This document shows positions 1 through 8,726 of a stretch of DNA of 52,238 nt, piece after piece. The stretch is from Deltaproteobacteria bacterium (GTDB lineage: Bacteria > Desulfobacterota > Binatia > UBA9968 > JAJDTQ01). The notes beneath the pieces were generated by a model. It saw only the letters and a program-made list of their open reading frames with translations. It had not been told where the DNA came from and did not search any database. Position 1 is the first letter of the stretch, and the number at the start of each line of letters is the position of its first letter. The stretch is taken from the NCBI GenBank assembly GCA_028818755.1, contig JAPPNF010000138.1, positions 1-52,238 on the forward strand. Reading direction: 5' to 3'. A program made the translations under genes and the position numbers.

Positions 1-731
1 TGCACAGCGCGGGCGGCATCCGCTTCACCTACGCGCTGGACGAGCTGTCGCGCGATCACCGGATTCACATGATGGTGGCCCCCGGGTTCGACGGGACCCC
101 GGCCCATGAGGGCGTCGACACCATGCCGGCGCTTGCCGGTCTCGCCGGCGAGTTCGTGGACTCGGTGATCGGCGGGCCCTGCGACCTCATCGGCCAGTCG
201 TTCGGCGGGTTCCTGTCGGCGTGGGTGACCGTGCGCAATCCCGAGAAGATCAGCTCAGCGGTGCTCCAGTGCCCGTCGGGCTTCCGCCCGCCGCATATCC
301 CGCAGAAACCGGCGGGCAGTCCGGAAGAGATGCGCAGCAGGATGTTCGCGCACCCGGAGCGCATCCCTCCGGGCGAGAAGACTCCGGAACAGCTTGCCGA
401 GAGCCGTGGGTGGGCGGACTACTACCACAAGTCCGTCGGACTCGACGAGGCGCTCGTTGCGCGGTTGCCCGAGATCGAGCAGCAGACGCTGGTCCTGCAG
501 GGAACGAAAGACGGCATGATGCCGCCCGAGAGCGGCCAGCTCCTGGCGCGCGAAATCCCCCATGCCAAGCTGGTCTACGTCTACGACGCCGGCCACAACA
601 TCGAGGTGGACCAGCCGGAAAGGTTCGTTGCCCTGGTCCGCGACTTCTTCTCGCGCGGCGAGGCTTTTATCGTCAACCCGGGTGATGAAGAGGCGGGCGT
701 GGCGGCGACTGCCCGCCAATCGCCCGCGTAA
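1..731 (+). CDS. alpha/beta hydrolase, C-terminal part
   Basis: The reading frame is already open at the left edge, so the start lies outside the window. The visible part has the alpha/beta-hydrolase features: the nucleophile elbow GQSFGG (serine nucleophile), a late aspartate in the segment TKDGMMP, and the catalytic histidine in AGHNIEVDQPERF near the C-terminus. It is therefore a serine hydrolase of the large esterase/C-C hydrolase/haloperoxidase-like superfamily, probably cytoplasmic. The substrate cannot be read from sequence. A short tail of about 30 residues follows the fold. The next gene is convergent, 29 bases away. Confidence 0.85.
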   Translation, partial: HSAGGIRFTYALDELSRDHRIHMMVAPGFDGTPAHEGVDTMPALAGLAGEFVDSVIGGPCDLIGQSFGGFLSAWVTVRNPEKISSAVLQCPSGFRPPHIPQKPAGSPEEMRSRMFAHPERIPPGEKTPEQLAESRGWADYYHKSVGLDEALVARLPEIEQQTLVLQGTKDGMMPPESGQLLAREIPHAKLVYVYDAGHNIEVDQPERFVALVRDFFSRGEAFIVNPGDEEAGVAATARQSPA

Positions 732-760
732 CCGTGGCCGTCGGTCAAGTGGCTTGAAGA

Positions 761-1381
761 CTAGTGCCGGCGCAAGCCCGGATCGGCGAGGGTCGTGTCT
801 TGCCCCGGCGGCGCTTCGTCGAGCGCTTCTTCCAGCGAAGGCCGGGGCGCCCACTCCTCGGGCGGGCGCGCCTCGCCGTCCCAGTCCACTTTGTCGAGCC
901 CCCAGAAAATCTCCAGGCTGTGGCCGTCGGGGTCGCGGAACTCCACCGACACCTGACAGCCGGCGCGACGGCGGCCGTGGAAATCGATGGGCACGCCGTG
1001 CTTCTCGAGATGCTCCCTGGCACGGAAGACATCGTCGAGGGTGGGGACCTCGAACGCCAGGTGGTGCAGTTCCCGTCCAACGGAAGCCTCGCCTGCCTGG
1101 CCGATGACGCCGAGCCCGTGATGGTCTTCATTGAAGCGCATGAACACCATCCGGCCCGGCACCATGCTCTCCGGGTAGACGTCGGAAACCTTGAAGCCGA
1201 GCACCTGGGTGTAGAACCGGACGGAGGCGTCGATGTCCCGGACCACCAGCACGGCGTGACTCATGTTGCCGATACGGAAGGGCATGTCGGCCGGCGGCTG
1301 GATTCCCTTCATCGCCTGCACCTCCGGGGCGTGTAGACCTTCCAGATCGACCTTGCCTCGTTGAGTCATGTTCCTGGCCAT
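761..1381 (-). CDS. VOC family (glyoxalase/extradiol dioxygenase-like) protein
   Basis: A 206-residue protein with one vicinal-oxygen-chelate module: ISHAVL-type strand (NMSHAVLVVRDIDASVRFY), a central HHLAFEV strand and the closing FRDPDGHSLEIFWG strand. The paired H/E positions are the usual VOC metal ligands. It could be a ring-cleaving dioxygenase, glyoxalase or isomerase; a single substrate cannot be assigned. An acidic, proline-rich tail of about 35 residues follows the domain. The ATG at 1381 is preferred over upstream starts because GGAGG sits nine bases ahead of it and homologous sequence begins shortly after. It is transcribed divergently from the ABC importer genes, so it may share their ligand or regulator (inference). 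Confidence 0.8.
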   Translation of the reverse strand: MARNMTQRGKVDLEGLHAPEVQAMKGIQPPADMPFRIGNMSHAVLVVRDIDASVRFYTQVLGFKVSDVYPESMVPGRMVFMRFNEDHHGLGVIGQAGEASVGRELHHLAFEVPTLDDVFRAREHLEKHGVPIDFHGRRRAGCQVSVEFRDPDGHSLEIFWGLDKVDWDGEARPPEEWAPRPSLEEALDEAPPGQDTTLADPGLRRH

Positions 1382-1450
1382 GTCCGAAGTCCTCCATGAC
1401 GGCGACTGCGTTCCGCCCCGATCCTTTGGGCTTGCTTTGGCGTGACTTGC

Positions 1451-1465
1451 GCTATACCGTATAGC
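1451..1465. promoter_or_regulatory. Perfect 15-bp palindrome, candidate operator
   Basis: GCTATACCGTATAGC consists of two 7-base arms around a single C. It lies in the 190-base region between the divergent VOC gene and the ABC-importer operon. Its size and TATAC/GTATA half-sites fit a dimeric repressor such as a GntR-type protein, but no regulator gene is adjacent. Confidence 0.4.
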
Positions 1466-1474
1466 CCAATCATC

Positions 1475-1509
1475 AGCACGCCGCGAGCGGACCCATGCCG
1501 CGGCGTGCT
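1475..1509. other. Stem-loop upstream of the ABC importer
   Basis: Perfect 10-base arms (AGCACGCCGC at 1475-1484 and GCGGCGTGCT at 1500-1509) enclose a 15-base loop in the leader of the importer operon. There is no T tract. It could be a leader structure or a second protein-binding site. Confidence 0.35.
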
Positions 1510-1571
1510 CAACGGTGCCCGGTCTGCCGCGGCCGCATGGCCGGCGGCGATCACAGACATGGGAGGCTGAC

Positions 1572-2885
1572 ATGAGCGCAATACCTCGTACCAAATTCAT
1601 GGCGTTGGCCGCGGCTCTAGCGGTGTTGCTGGCGGCGGCTGCCGCCTCGGCGCAGACCGTCAAGGTGGCGGTTCCGACGTTCCTTACCGGCGGCGGCGCG
1701 CCGACTTACGGCACCGCATCCAAGAACGGCGTGGAGCTGGTGGTCCGCGCCATCAACGAAGGGACCCTGCCGGCGCCCTACAACAGCGTCGGGCTGGCCG
1801 GCCGCAAGATCGATCTCGTGGTCTACGACGAGTCGGGCGGCGGCACCAAGCAGGTGACGGAGCTGCGCAACAAGGTGCAGAAGGAGGGCGTGGATGTCGT
1901 GGTCGGCTATGTCTCCTCCGGGAGCTGCGCCGCCATCGCCCGGGTGGTGGAGGAGCTTCGGGTCCTGACTCTGCTGACGGTATGCGGCACGCCGCGCGTC
2001 TTCGAGGAGCTGGTGAAGGAGCCGAAGTACCTCTTCCGCATCATCAACCATAGCACCGCGGGCAACGTGGGCGCCGCGCACTACGTCGTCAAGAAGCTCC
2101 GGAACGAGGCCAAGGACGGCTACATGGGCATCAACCAGAACTACGCCTGGGGCCAGGATGCCTGGCGCGATTTCAACCTGGGCGTGCAGACCCTGGCGCC
2201 GGAACTCAGGCCGGCCAAGAAGCAGCAGTTCCCCAAGCTGTTCTCCGGCCAGTACGGCACCGAGATCTCGGTGCTGCTCAGAGCCAGGCAGAAGGTGGTG
2301 CACTCGAGCTTCTGGGGCGGCGACATCGAGGCCTTGATCGCCCAGGGCAAAGCCAGGGGACTGTTCAAGCGCAAGACGTTCGTTTTCACGGTAGGCGAAA
2401 TAACGGCCCACCGGATCGGCAAGAAGTTCCCGCCGGGACAGCTCGCCCGCGGTCCCTACGGATTGTACGCGGAGGGTATCGACACCCCGCTCAACAAGTG
2501 GTTCCGGAGCGAGTACCGCAAGGCGTACAAGCAGCCGCCTTCGTCGCCGGCCTATCACTACGCCGATGGCATCGTGGCGGCAAAGTACGCCTACGACACG
2601 GCCATGAAGGCCAACGGCGGCAAGTTCCCGTCCACCGACCAGGTGATCAAGGCGCTGGAGCACGCCACCTTCGACATCCTCGCCGCCAAGGTCAAGATGT
2701 CCATCGGCAAGGGGCACCAGGCGGTCACCTCGGACCGCTGGGGCTATGCCGAGTGGGACGATGCCAAGGGCGAGATCGTGGTCAAGGACGTGGTGGAGTT
2801 CAAGGCCGAGTGCGTGAACCCGCCGGAAGGGGTCAATGCCGCGGACTGGGTCAAGGGCGGCATGAAGGGCGCCAAGTGCGACTGA
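1572..2885 (+). CDS. ABC transporter substrate-binding protein, branched-chain amino acid type
   Basis: A 437-residue periplasmic binding protein of the LivJ/Peripla_BP_6 class. An N-terminal signal peptide (charged start, Ala/Leu-rich core, cleavage near ASAQ) is followed by the first lobe, which starts at VKVAVPTFLTGGG. The phrases KNGVELVVRAINEG, GYVSSGSCAAIARVVEE and the later YADGIVAAKYAYDTA segment are typical of this family. ATG 1572 has a GGGAGG site six bases upstream and gives a normal signal peptide; the longer frame beginning at 1515 does not. It is first gene of a four-gene operon with both permeases and the fused ATPase. In uncultivated lineages such systems often carry ligands other than Leu/Ile/Val, for example amides, urea or aromatic acids, so the ligand is open. 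Confidence 0.88.
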   Translation: MSAIPRTKFMALAAALAVLLAAAAASAQTVKVAVPTFLTGGGAPTYGTASKNGVELVVRAINEGTLPAPYNSVGLAGRKIDLVVYDESGGGTKQVTELRNKVQKEGVDVVVGYVSSGSCAAIARVVEELRVLTLLTVCGTPRVFEELVKEPKYLFRIINHSTAGNVGAAHYVVKKLRNEAKDGYMGINQNYAWGQDAWRDFNLGVQTLAPELRPAKKQQFPKLFSGQYGTEISVLLRARQKVVHSSFWGGDIEALIAQGKARGLFKRKTFVFTVGEITAHRIGKKFPPGQLARGPYGLYAEGIDTPLNKWFRSEYRKAYKQPPSSPAYHYADGIVAAKYAYDTAMKANGGKFPSTDQVIKALEHATFDILAAKVKMSIGKGHQAVTSDRWGYAEWDDAKGEIVVKDVVEFKAECVNPPEGVNAADWVKGGMKGAKCD

Positions 2886-2912
2886 CCGGCGTTCCAGTCT
2901 AAGTGTATTCGT

Positions 2913-2944
2913 GCCCCGGGCGCCGAAATGGCGGTGCCCGGGGC
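2913..2944 (+). terminator. Strong intercistronic hairpin after the binding-protein gene
   Basis: GCCCCGGGC (2913-2921) pairs with GCCCGGGGC (2936-2944), with further GC pairing inside. It lies between the binding-protein stop and the permease start and lacks a T tract. Such hairpins typically stabilise the binding-protein part of the message or attenuate read-through, keeping the binding protein in excess over the permease. Confidence 0.5.
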
Positions 2945-2977
2945 TATTCTCATCCATTCCCGCGCACGGGGGAACCG

Positions 2978-3880
2978 TTGGATTTCGAGCTTCTACTCAT
3001 CATCCTCGTCGACGGACTCGTCTACGGTTCGTACCTGTTCATGGTAGCCGTGGGCCTGACCGTCATCTGCGGGGTCCAGAAGCTCCTCAATGTCACCCAC
3101 GGCGCGCTCTACGCCTTCGGCGCCTATCTCACGGCCACGCTGCTGATCCTCTACTTCCAGGTGGACTGGCCCCAGTTCGGCGCCTTCGCGGTGATGCTGT
3201 TCGCCGCGCTCTTCCTCGGCGTGCTCTTCGGCGTCATCATCGAGCGCGGCCTGCTCCGCCATCTCTATCACGAGGACGAGCACATCATCGTGCTGGCGAC
3301 CTTCGCGGCGTTCCTGGTGCTCGAGGACGTGCTGCTGCTGATCTGGGGCACCGATCCCTATCTCGCGCCGGAGCCCCTCGGGCTGCTGGGCTCGACGGAG
3401 ATCGCCGGGCTTCCCTTCGACAACTACAGCCTGTCCATGGTGCTCTTGTCGGCCGTGGTGGCCGCGGTGCTGTGGTACGGGCTCAACCGGACCCAGTTCG
3501 GCAAGCTTCTGCTGGCGGTGATCTATGACCGGGAACTGGCCCAGGCCATGGGGATCAACGTCAACCGGATCTTCCTGTTGACCTTCATGCTGGGCTCGTT
3601 CCTGGGGGCCCTGGGCGGCGCCTACCAAGCGCCGGCGATCTCGGTCCAGCCCGGCATCGGAGTGGAGGTGATCGTGCTGGCGTTCGCCGTGGTGGTCATC
3701 GGCGGCATGGGCAGCATTCCCGGCGCCCTCATCGGCTCGGTGATCGTGGGCGTTGCGCGGGCGTTCGCGGTGCACCAGGAGCCGGCCCTGGAGTTGTTCG
3801 TCATTTACCTGATCATGGCCGCGGTGCTCATCGTCCGGCCCCAGGGGCTGTTCGCGCCCGCCAAGCCGAGGACCATATGA
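2978..3880 (+). CDS. livH: Branched-chain amino acid-type ABC permease, LivH-like
   Basis: A polytopic inner-membrane permease of about 300 residues and 8 predicted helices. It has the LivH signature N-terminus LDFELLLIILVDGLVYGSYLFMVA, the LLNVTHGALYAFGAY segment and the cytoplasmic coupling region containing AMGINVNRIF. TTG at 2978 is preferred as start: GGGGGAA lies just upstream and the protein then begins like other LivH proteins. The frame is open further upstream to 2903 but that stretch overlaps the hairpin and has no membrane character. Its stop overlaps the next start by four bases (ATGA), showing translational coupling with the LivM-like subunit. Confidence 0.85.
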   Translation: MDFELLLIILVDGLVYGSYLFMVAVGLTVICGVQKLLNVTHGALYAFGAYLTATLLILYFQVDWPQFGAFAVMLFAALFLGVLFGVIIERGLLRHLYHEDEHIIVLATFAAFLVLEDVLLLIWGTDPYLAPEPLGLLGSTEIAGLPFDNYSLSMVLLSAVVAAVLWYGLNRTQFGKLLLAVIYDRELAQAMGINVNRIFLLTFMLGSFLGALGGAYQAPAISVQPGIGVEVIVLAFAVVVIGGMGSIPGALIGSVIVGVARAFAVHQEPALELFVIYLIMAAVLIVRPQGLFAPAKPRTI

Positions 3881-4863
3881 CCTGGCGCCAGGACAAGACA
3901 CTCTGGGGCCTGACCATCGGCCTCGTCGCGCTGCTGCTCCTCAACTTCGTGGTGCCGGACTGGTTCCGTTCCATCCTTACCCTTTCCCTGGCCCGGGGAT
4001 CGGTGGCGCTGGGTCTCCTGGTGCTGTGGCGTTGCGGGCTGATCTCTTTCGGCCACGCGCTCTACTTCGGCTTCGGCGCCTACACCGTGGGGCTGATGAG
4101 CCGGTACCTGGGCATCACCGATGCCTTCCTCACCATCGCCTGCGGGGTGGTGACGGCGGGGCTGCTCGCGTACGGCCTGGGGTTCCTGCTGCGGCAGTAC
4201 CGCGGCATCTTCTTCGCGCTGTTGAACATGGCGTTCTCCATGATCCTCTACGGCGTACTGGCCAAGCTCGAGGAGCTGGGATCCACCGATGGCATCAGCC
4301 TGGAGACGACGACCTACCTCTGGTACGCACCGCTGGGAGCGGAGAACAAGACCGCGCTGTTCGTGTTCGCGGTCATCCTGACCTGGGGGGTGGCGGTGCT
4401 GGTGCACCTCTACTTGCGCTCCACCCTGGGCAACATGACCACGGCGGTGCGCGAGAACGAGATCCGGCTGGGTTATCTGGGCTACTCCGGGGAACGGGCG
4501 GTCCACGCCAAGTTCGTCGTCTCCGGACTCCTTGGCGGTTTCGGCGGCGCCATCGCCGCCCTCACCATCGGCCACGTGGACCCGGATTCCATGGTGTATT
4601 GGCCGGTGTCGGGCGACTTCGTCTTCATTGCCATCCTCAGCGGCACCGGAAACGTCACCGCGCCCTTCATCGGCGCGTTGATTTACGAGCTCATCCGTAC
4701 CTACGCCTTCGACAAGTTCCCGGAGATATGGCAGCTCATCATGGGCGGGACGCTGCTCGCCATCATCATGTTCCTGCCCAACGGCCTGTGGTCCTTGGTG
4801 GACCGATGGCGCGGCCGGAGAGCGGCGGGCGCGGGGCTCCGGGCCGGGAAGGAAGAGGCATAG
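3877..4863 (+). CDS. livM: Branched-chain amino acid-type ABC permease, LivM-like
   Basis: A 328-residue membrane permease, partner of the LivH-like subunit, with the family landmarks CGLISFGHALYFGFGAYTVGL, the ALLNMAFSMILYGV helix and the coupling segment VRENEIRLGYLGY. About ten hydrophobic segments are visible, ending in a basic cytoplasmic tail (WRGRRAAGAGLRAGKEEA). It is translationally coupled to the preceding gene and followed after six bases by the ATPase gene. Confidence 0.87.
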   Translation: MTWRQDKTLWGLTIGLVALLLLNFVVPDWFRSILTLSLARGSVALGLLVLWRCGLISFGHALYFGFGAYTVGLMSRYLGITDAFLTIACGVVTAGLLAYGLGFLLRQYRGIFFALLNMAFSMILYGVLAKLEELGSTDGISLETTTYLWYAPLGAENKTALFVFAVILTWGVAVLVHLYLRSTLGNMTTAVRENEIRLGYLGYSGERAVHAKFVVSGLLGGFGGAIAALTIGHVDPDSMVYWPVSGDFVFIAILSGTGNVTAPFIGALIYELIRTYAFDKFPEIWQLIMGGTLLAIIMFLPNGLWSLVDRWRGRRAAGAGLRAGKEEA

Positions 4864-4869
4864 CCGGCC

Positions 4870-6321
4870 ATGTCCGCGGTCCTGGAAGTCCACGATCTGG
4901 AGAAGTCCTTCGGCGCGGTGGTGGCCGCCCACGATATCAACGTGGTCGTGGAGGAAGGCGAGACCATCGGCGTCATCGGCGCCAACGGCGCCGGCAAGAC
5001 CACCTTCGTCAACCTCGTCACCGGCCATCTTCCGCCGGGCGGCGGTACCGTGGAATTCATGGGCCGCGACATCCTCGGCCTCTCGGTGCGGGCCATCGCG
5101 CGCATGGGCCTGTGCCGCTCCTTCCAGGTCCCCCAGGTGTTCCTGTCCGAGACCGCCTTCGATAACCTGATGATGGCCTACGGCGTTGCCGAGGAGGAAG
5201 GGGCGGGTCTCCTGACGCCGCTTATGGAAGAAGAACGGGCGGGCCGGGTTGAAGCCCATCTCGCGCGCTACCAGATCTCGGAATACCGCGACGTCATCGG
5301 CTCCGCGCTGCCCCAGGGCATTCGCAAGCTGCTGGACATCGCCATGGCCACGGTGCGCAAGCCGAAGCTGCTCATGCTGGACGAGCCCACCAGCGGCATC
5401 AGCGCGGAGGAGAAGTTCGCCATCATGGACATCCTCATGCAGGCGCTGAGGGAAGAGCGCACCACCGTGCTGTTCATTGAGCACGACATGGAGATCGTCG
5501 AGCGCTACGTGGCCCGCGTGCTCGCCTTCTACCAGGGCGAGATCATCTGCGATGCGCCCACCGCGCAGGCTATGCGGGACGAAGGAGTGCGGGAATACGT
5601 GCTGGGCCAAGAGCCTGCGGCCGGGGCGGAGGCATCGGCGGCGACGCCGCAACGTTCGTCGTCCGTAGAGGATACCCTCGCGGTCAGTGATCTCGACGTT
5701 AGCATCGGCGCCACCCAGATTCTCCGCGGGGTCCATCTCAACGTGCCGTCGGGGTCCATGTGCGGCCTCATCGGCCGCAACGGCGCCGGCAAGACCACCT
5801 TCATGCGCGCCGTCATGGGCGCGCTGTCCATCGGGCGCGGCAGGGTGCAACTGGGCGACGTGGACCTCGTCGCCGTCCCGGCCCATCGCCGCGCCCACAT
5901 GGGCATCGGCTTCATGCCCGAGGACCGCCGTTTGGTGCCCGAGTTGACCGCCGAGGAGAACATCCTGCTGCCCGTGTGGGCCACCGGCGCGGAAAACACC
6001 CTGGAACGCCTGCGATGGATCTACGGCCTCATGCCCGAGGTCGAAGAGTTCCGCCACCGGGGCGCCACCTCTCTATCCGGCGGCCAGCAGAAGTTCGTGG
6101 CCTTCGCCCGGGCGCTCATGTGCGGTACGCGGCTGCTGTTGCTGGACGAGCCCGGCGAAGGTATCGCCCCGATCTTCGCCCAGCGCATGGTGGAAATCCT
6201 CGACGACCTCAAGAAGGAAGGCGCCTCGGTGCTCGTGGCCGAGTCCAACGACGTCCACATCGCCCGCCTGCTGGACCGGACCTTCGTCATCGAGCGCGGC
6301 AGCATCGTGGACGACGGGTAG
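4870..6321 (+). CDS. Fused LivG-LivF ATPase (two ABC domains in one chain)
   Basis: A 483-residue protein with two complete ABC ATPase domains, where most LIV systems use two separate genes. Domain 1 (about 1-247, LivG-like) has Walker A GANGAGKT at 37-44, Walker B LLMLDEP at 167-173 and switch histidine H205. Its signature loop, however, reads LPQGI (147-151) instead of LSxGQ. A linker of about 20 residues rich in Ala/Ser follows. Domain 2 (about 269-483, LivF-like) has Walker A GRNGAGKT at 302-309, an intact LSGGQ at 402-406 and Walker B LLLLDEP at 422-428. It energises the LivHM permease at the cytoplasmic face. One of the two composite ATP sites probably has altered turnover because of the degenerate signature. 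Confidence 0.88.
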   Translation: MSAVLEVHDLEKSFGAVVAAHDINVVVEEGETIGVIGANGAGKTTFVNLVTGHLPPGGGTVEFMGRDILGLSVRAIARMGLCRSFQVPQVFLSETAFDNLMMAYGVAEEEGAGLLTPLMEEERAGRVEAHLARYQISEYRDVIGSALPQGIRKLLDIAMATVRKPKLLMLDEPTSGISAEEKFAIMDILMQALREERTTVLFIEHDMEIVERYVARVLAFYQGEIICDAPTAQAMRDEGVREYVLGQEPAAGAEASAATPQRSSSVEDTLAVSDLDVSIGATQILRGVHLNVPSGSMCGLIGRNGAGKTTFMRAVMGALSIGRGRVQLGDVDLVAVPAHRRAHMGIGFMPEDRRLVPELTAEENILLPVWATGAENTLERLRWIYGLMPEVEEFRHRGATSLSGGQQKFVAFARALMCGTRLLLLDEPGEGIAPIFAQRMVEILDDLKKEGASVLVAESNDVHIARLLDRTFVIERGSIVDDG

Positions 6322-6434
6322 AGGAAGGGATTGGCGCCAATGGACCATGGGTTCACGTGATCCATGCGGAGACTTGTGGTAAACAATGGACCGGGCAGGC
6401 GACTAGATCAGGAGAGAGGAAGAGGAAGTATTGA

Positions 6435-7256
6435 ATGCGACCGCGAACCCTTAATCGTTTGAACCTTACGTTGTTTTCCAGCGTCGTGGGCGGTGCGGTC
6501 GTCGGGTTGCCGGCCTACGCGTATTTTTATGGTTATTCCTGGGTCGATTGGGCCATGTTCGTGGTGCTCTACGTCATCACGGGACTCGGCATTACCGTGG
6601 GGTACCACCGCTTGCTGGCCCACCGAAGTTTTGCCTGCACCGATTGGGTGAAGGGCCTTCTCTTGATCGCAGGAGGATGGGCTCTACAAAATTCAGGCTT
6701 CAGATGGACAGCGGATCATATCCGCCATCATGCCCGGTGCGACCAGGAAGAAGATCCTTACAGTGCCAAGCGAGGATTCTGGCATAGTCATTGCGGTTGG
6801 CTGTTCTGGAGCGACCCCCATAAAGACGACAAATTTGCCCGCAAGCTGAAACAGGACGCCGTCGTGATGTGGCAACATCGTTACTACATCCCCATCGTCC
6901 TATCCGGCCTGGCGCTACCCTTCGTGGTGGGTTTTCTGTACGACGGCTGGTTTGGGGGGCTGGGGTGTTTCCTGCTCGCCGGAGTCGGGCGGACCTTTTT
7001 TGTCTTGAACTCCACGTTTTGCATCAACTCCATTTGCCACCTGTGGGGTTCTCAACCTCACGGAGCAGCCGATTCCAGTCGTGACAGTTGGTGGGTTTCG
7101 CTCGTCACCTTCGGAGAGGGCTACCACAACTATCACCACAGGTATCAAAGTGACTATCGGAACGGCCCTCAGTGGTACAATTTCGATCCGTCAAAATGGC
7201 TCATCTACAGTCTTTCCCTCGTTGGGCTCGCCAGTTCCTTGCGCCGATTCACCTGA
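6435..7256 (+). CDS. Acyl-CoA/fatty acid desaturase (membrane di-iron)
   Basis: A 273-residue integral membrane desaturase. The three histidine boxes of the delta-9 acyl-CoA desaturase class are present: HRLLAH near residue 55, HIRHH with the following DP near residue 98, and EGYHNYHH near residue 233. Hydrophobic pairs lie between them. The enzyme would introduce a cis double bond into a fatty acyl chain using O2 and an electron donor; no donor gene is adjacent. A GAGGAAG site lies just ahead of the ATG. Base composition is visibly less GC-rich than flanking genes and the gene stands alone, which suggests later acquisition. A 10-base palindrome (TTGGCGCCAA, 6331-6340) lies in the leader. Confidence 0.87.
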   Translation: MRPRTLNRLNLTLFSSVVGGAVVGLPAYAYFYGYSWVDWAMFVVLYVITGLGITVGYHRLLAHRSFACTDWVKGLLLIAGGWALQNSGFRWTADHIRHHARCDQEEDPYSAKRGFWHSHCGWLFWSDPHKDDKFARKLKQDAVVMWQHRYYIPIVLSGLALPFVVGFLYDGWFGGLGCFLLAGVGRTFFVLNSTFCINSICHLWGSQPHGAADSSRDSWWVSLVTFGEGYHNYHHRYQSDYRNGPQWYNFDPSKWLIYSLSLVGLASSLRRFT

Positions 7257-7269
7257 TCGACGCAGCAGT

Positions 7270-8505
7270 CTAGTCCGCGCCGGGCCGGTCGCCAGGCAGG
7301 TCGCGAGGCTTGAGGATCCGGATCGCCAGCGGCCCTACCAGCAGCACGACGGCGATGTGGCCGAAGCCGATGCCCCAGTTGAACACGCTTTCGCCGCCGA
7401 GCACGTGCAGGATCAGGCCCATCGCCAGCGGCCCCACGAAGCCACCCCCGTAGCCCAGCATCGCGTGCACGGTCAACGCGGCGCCGCGCCTCTCCGGGTC
7501 GGCGTTGCCGACCGTGCCGGCGGTGAGCGATGAGGAATCCGCGTAGATTGCCGCGTTGTAGAGGAGGCAGACGGTAGCGGCCGCGCCGTATCCCATCCCT
7601 GCCGTGAACCCGACCAGCAGCGCCAGCGCCATGGATGCCGCGAAGACGAGCAGGATCCAGCGCTTGCGCCCCATGCGCCGCGCCATCTCGTTGCCGAGGA
7701 CGCTGGAAACCGTGCCGAGCAGGCTTGCCAGGGTCGCCACCATCGTCGGAACCAGGAAATTCGGCGCACCGCCGCCTTGTGCTGCCGCGAAGGTCAGGAA
7801 AGTCACGACCCAGGAGCGCATGACGAACATCTCCCAGGTGTGCGCACAGTAGCCCAGCGCATAGGCCATGACCGAGGCGTTGCGCAGCACCGGCTTGAGG
7901 TCCACGAGCCGCACCGTCGCAGCCGGTCTCTCCCGGCGCGGACCCGCGGGGAACAGCGTCACGGCCACGAGCAGCGCACCGAAAGCCCCGCCCGCTCCGA
8001 CCATGAACGCGGCCTGCCAGCCGAAGTGCGCCGCCGCCACGCCGGCGATGACGAAGGAGAAAGAGCTGCTGATCCCGGTGCTGGCGCCATGAACGGCCAC
8101 GGCGCGCGATTGCGCCGGCCCCTCCACCTGGTCGGACAACGCCTTGAGCCCCACCATGTACGTGCCGGCCCAGCCGATGCCGTTCAACGCGCGAAAGACC
8201 AGGGCGGTCCAGAAGCCGTCCGCGAAGAAGGCCATGCCGAGATGGGACAACATGGTGGTGGAGACCGCGCACAGGTAGACCTTGCGCGCCTCGATACGGT
8301 CCGTCAGGGGCAGCAGGATCGGCACCGCCGCGGCGTAGGCACCGAACATGATGCCGGAGAGCCAGCCCGCCTCCGCGTGGCTGAGGGACCACTCCGCGAA
8401 GAACGCCGGCAGGAGCGCCGCGAAGGCCATGGCGCCGATCTGCGCCAGGGATTGCGCCAGGCAGAAGACGGCGATGGTGAATGTCAGTCTCGTGCCACGC
8501 TCCAC
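7270..8505 (-). CDS. MFS transporter
   Basis: A 411-residue, 12-helix major facilitator superfamily protein. The loop after helix 2 is a variant of the family motif (DRIEARKV), and glycine-rich helices follow, such as NGIGWAGTYMVGLKALSD. The N-terminal residues QSLAQIGAMAFAALLPAFF are typical of anion/organic-acid-type MFS carriers of uncultivated proteobacteria. A GTG at 8505 is the assumed start. It converges on the desaturase gene with a 13-base gap. Direction and substrate of transport are unknown. Confidence 0.82.
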   Translation of the reverse strand: MERGTRLTFTIAVFCLAQSLAQIGAMAFAALLPAFFAEWSLSHAEAGWLSGIMFGAYAAAVPILLPLTDRIEARKVYLCAVSTTMLSHLGMAFFADGFWTALVFRALNGIGWAGTYMVGLKALSDQVEGPAQSRAVAVHGASTGISSSFSFVIAGVAAAHFGWQAAFMVGAGGAFGALLVAVTLFPAGPRRERPAATVRLVDLKPVLRNASVMAYALGYCAHTWEMFVMRSWVVTFLTFAAAQGGGAPNFLVPTMVATLASLLGTVSSVLGNEMARRMGRKRWILLVFAASMALALLVGFTAGMGYGAAATVCLLYNAAIYADSSSLTAGTVGNADPERRGAALTVHAMLGYGGGFVGPLAMGLILHVLGGESVFNWGIGFGHIAVVLLVGPLAIRILKPRDLPGDRPGAD

Positions 8506-8541
8506 ACGTCGTATGATAGGATAGCCGTCGATGCATAGGAA

Positions 8542-8706
8542 CTAGTGTGGTGTCTGGTTAATTCGCAGCATAATCTGCGGGTCTTTTTCGCCGTCGGCTG
8601 CGTTGCTCTTCCTCGCGTGGTGCCCGCCACTGCTCGTCATCGCGCCTTGCCGACGACAAAAAATCCTCCGCATATTATGCTGCGAATTAACCAGACACCA
8701 CACTAG
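8542..8706. mobile_element. MITE-like palindromic element, copy 1
   Basis: A 165-bp element bounded by perfect 33-bp terminal inverted repeats (8542-8574 and 8674-8706) that begin CTAGTGTGGTGTCTGG. The whole unit can fold into one long imperfect hairpin, with an apical GTGG...CCAC stem and a T-tract/A-tract stem flanking CGTCGGC. The outer CTAG at each end matches the preferred target of IS630-family elements, which duplicate TA. It has no coding capacity for a transposase, so it would have to be mobilised in trans. A near-identical copy is at 20045-20209 (3 substitutions in 165). Confidence 0.85.
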
Positions 8707-8726
8707 ACGAATGAAGGAGGTTCGCC

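Noticed and set aside
3805..6057. 750-codon minus-strand open frame opposite the LIV genes
   Set aside because: Shadow of the livM and livGF reading frames; histidine/glutamine-rich, no recognisable fold.
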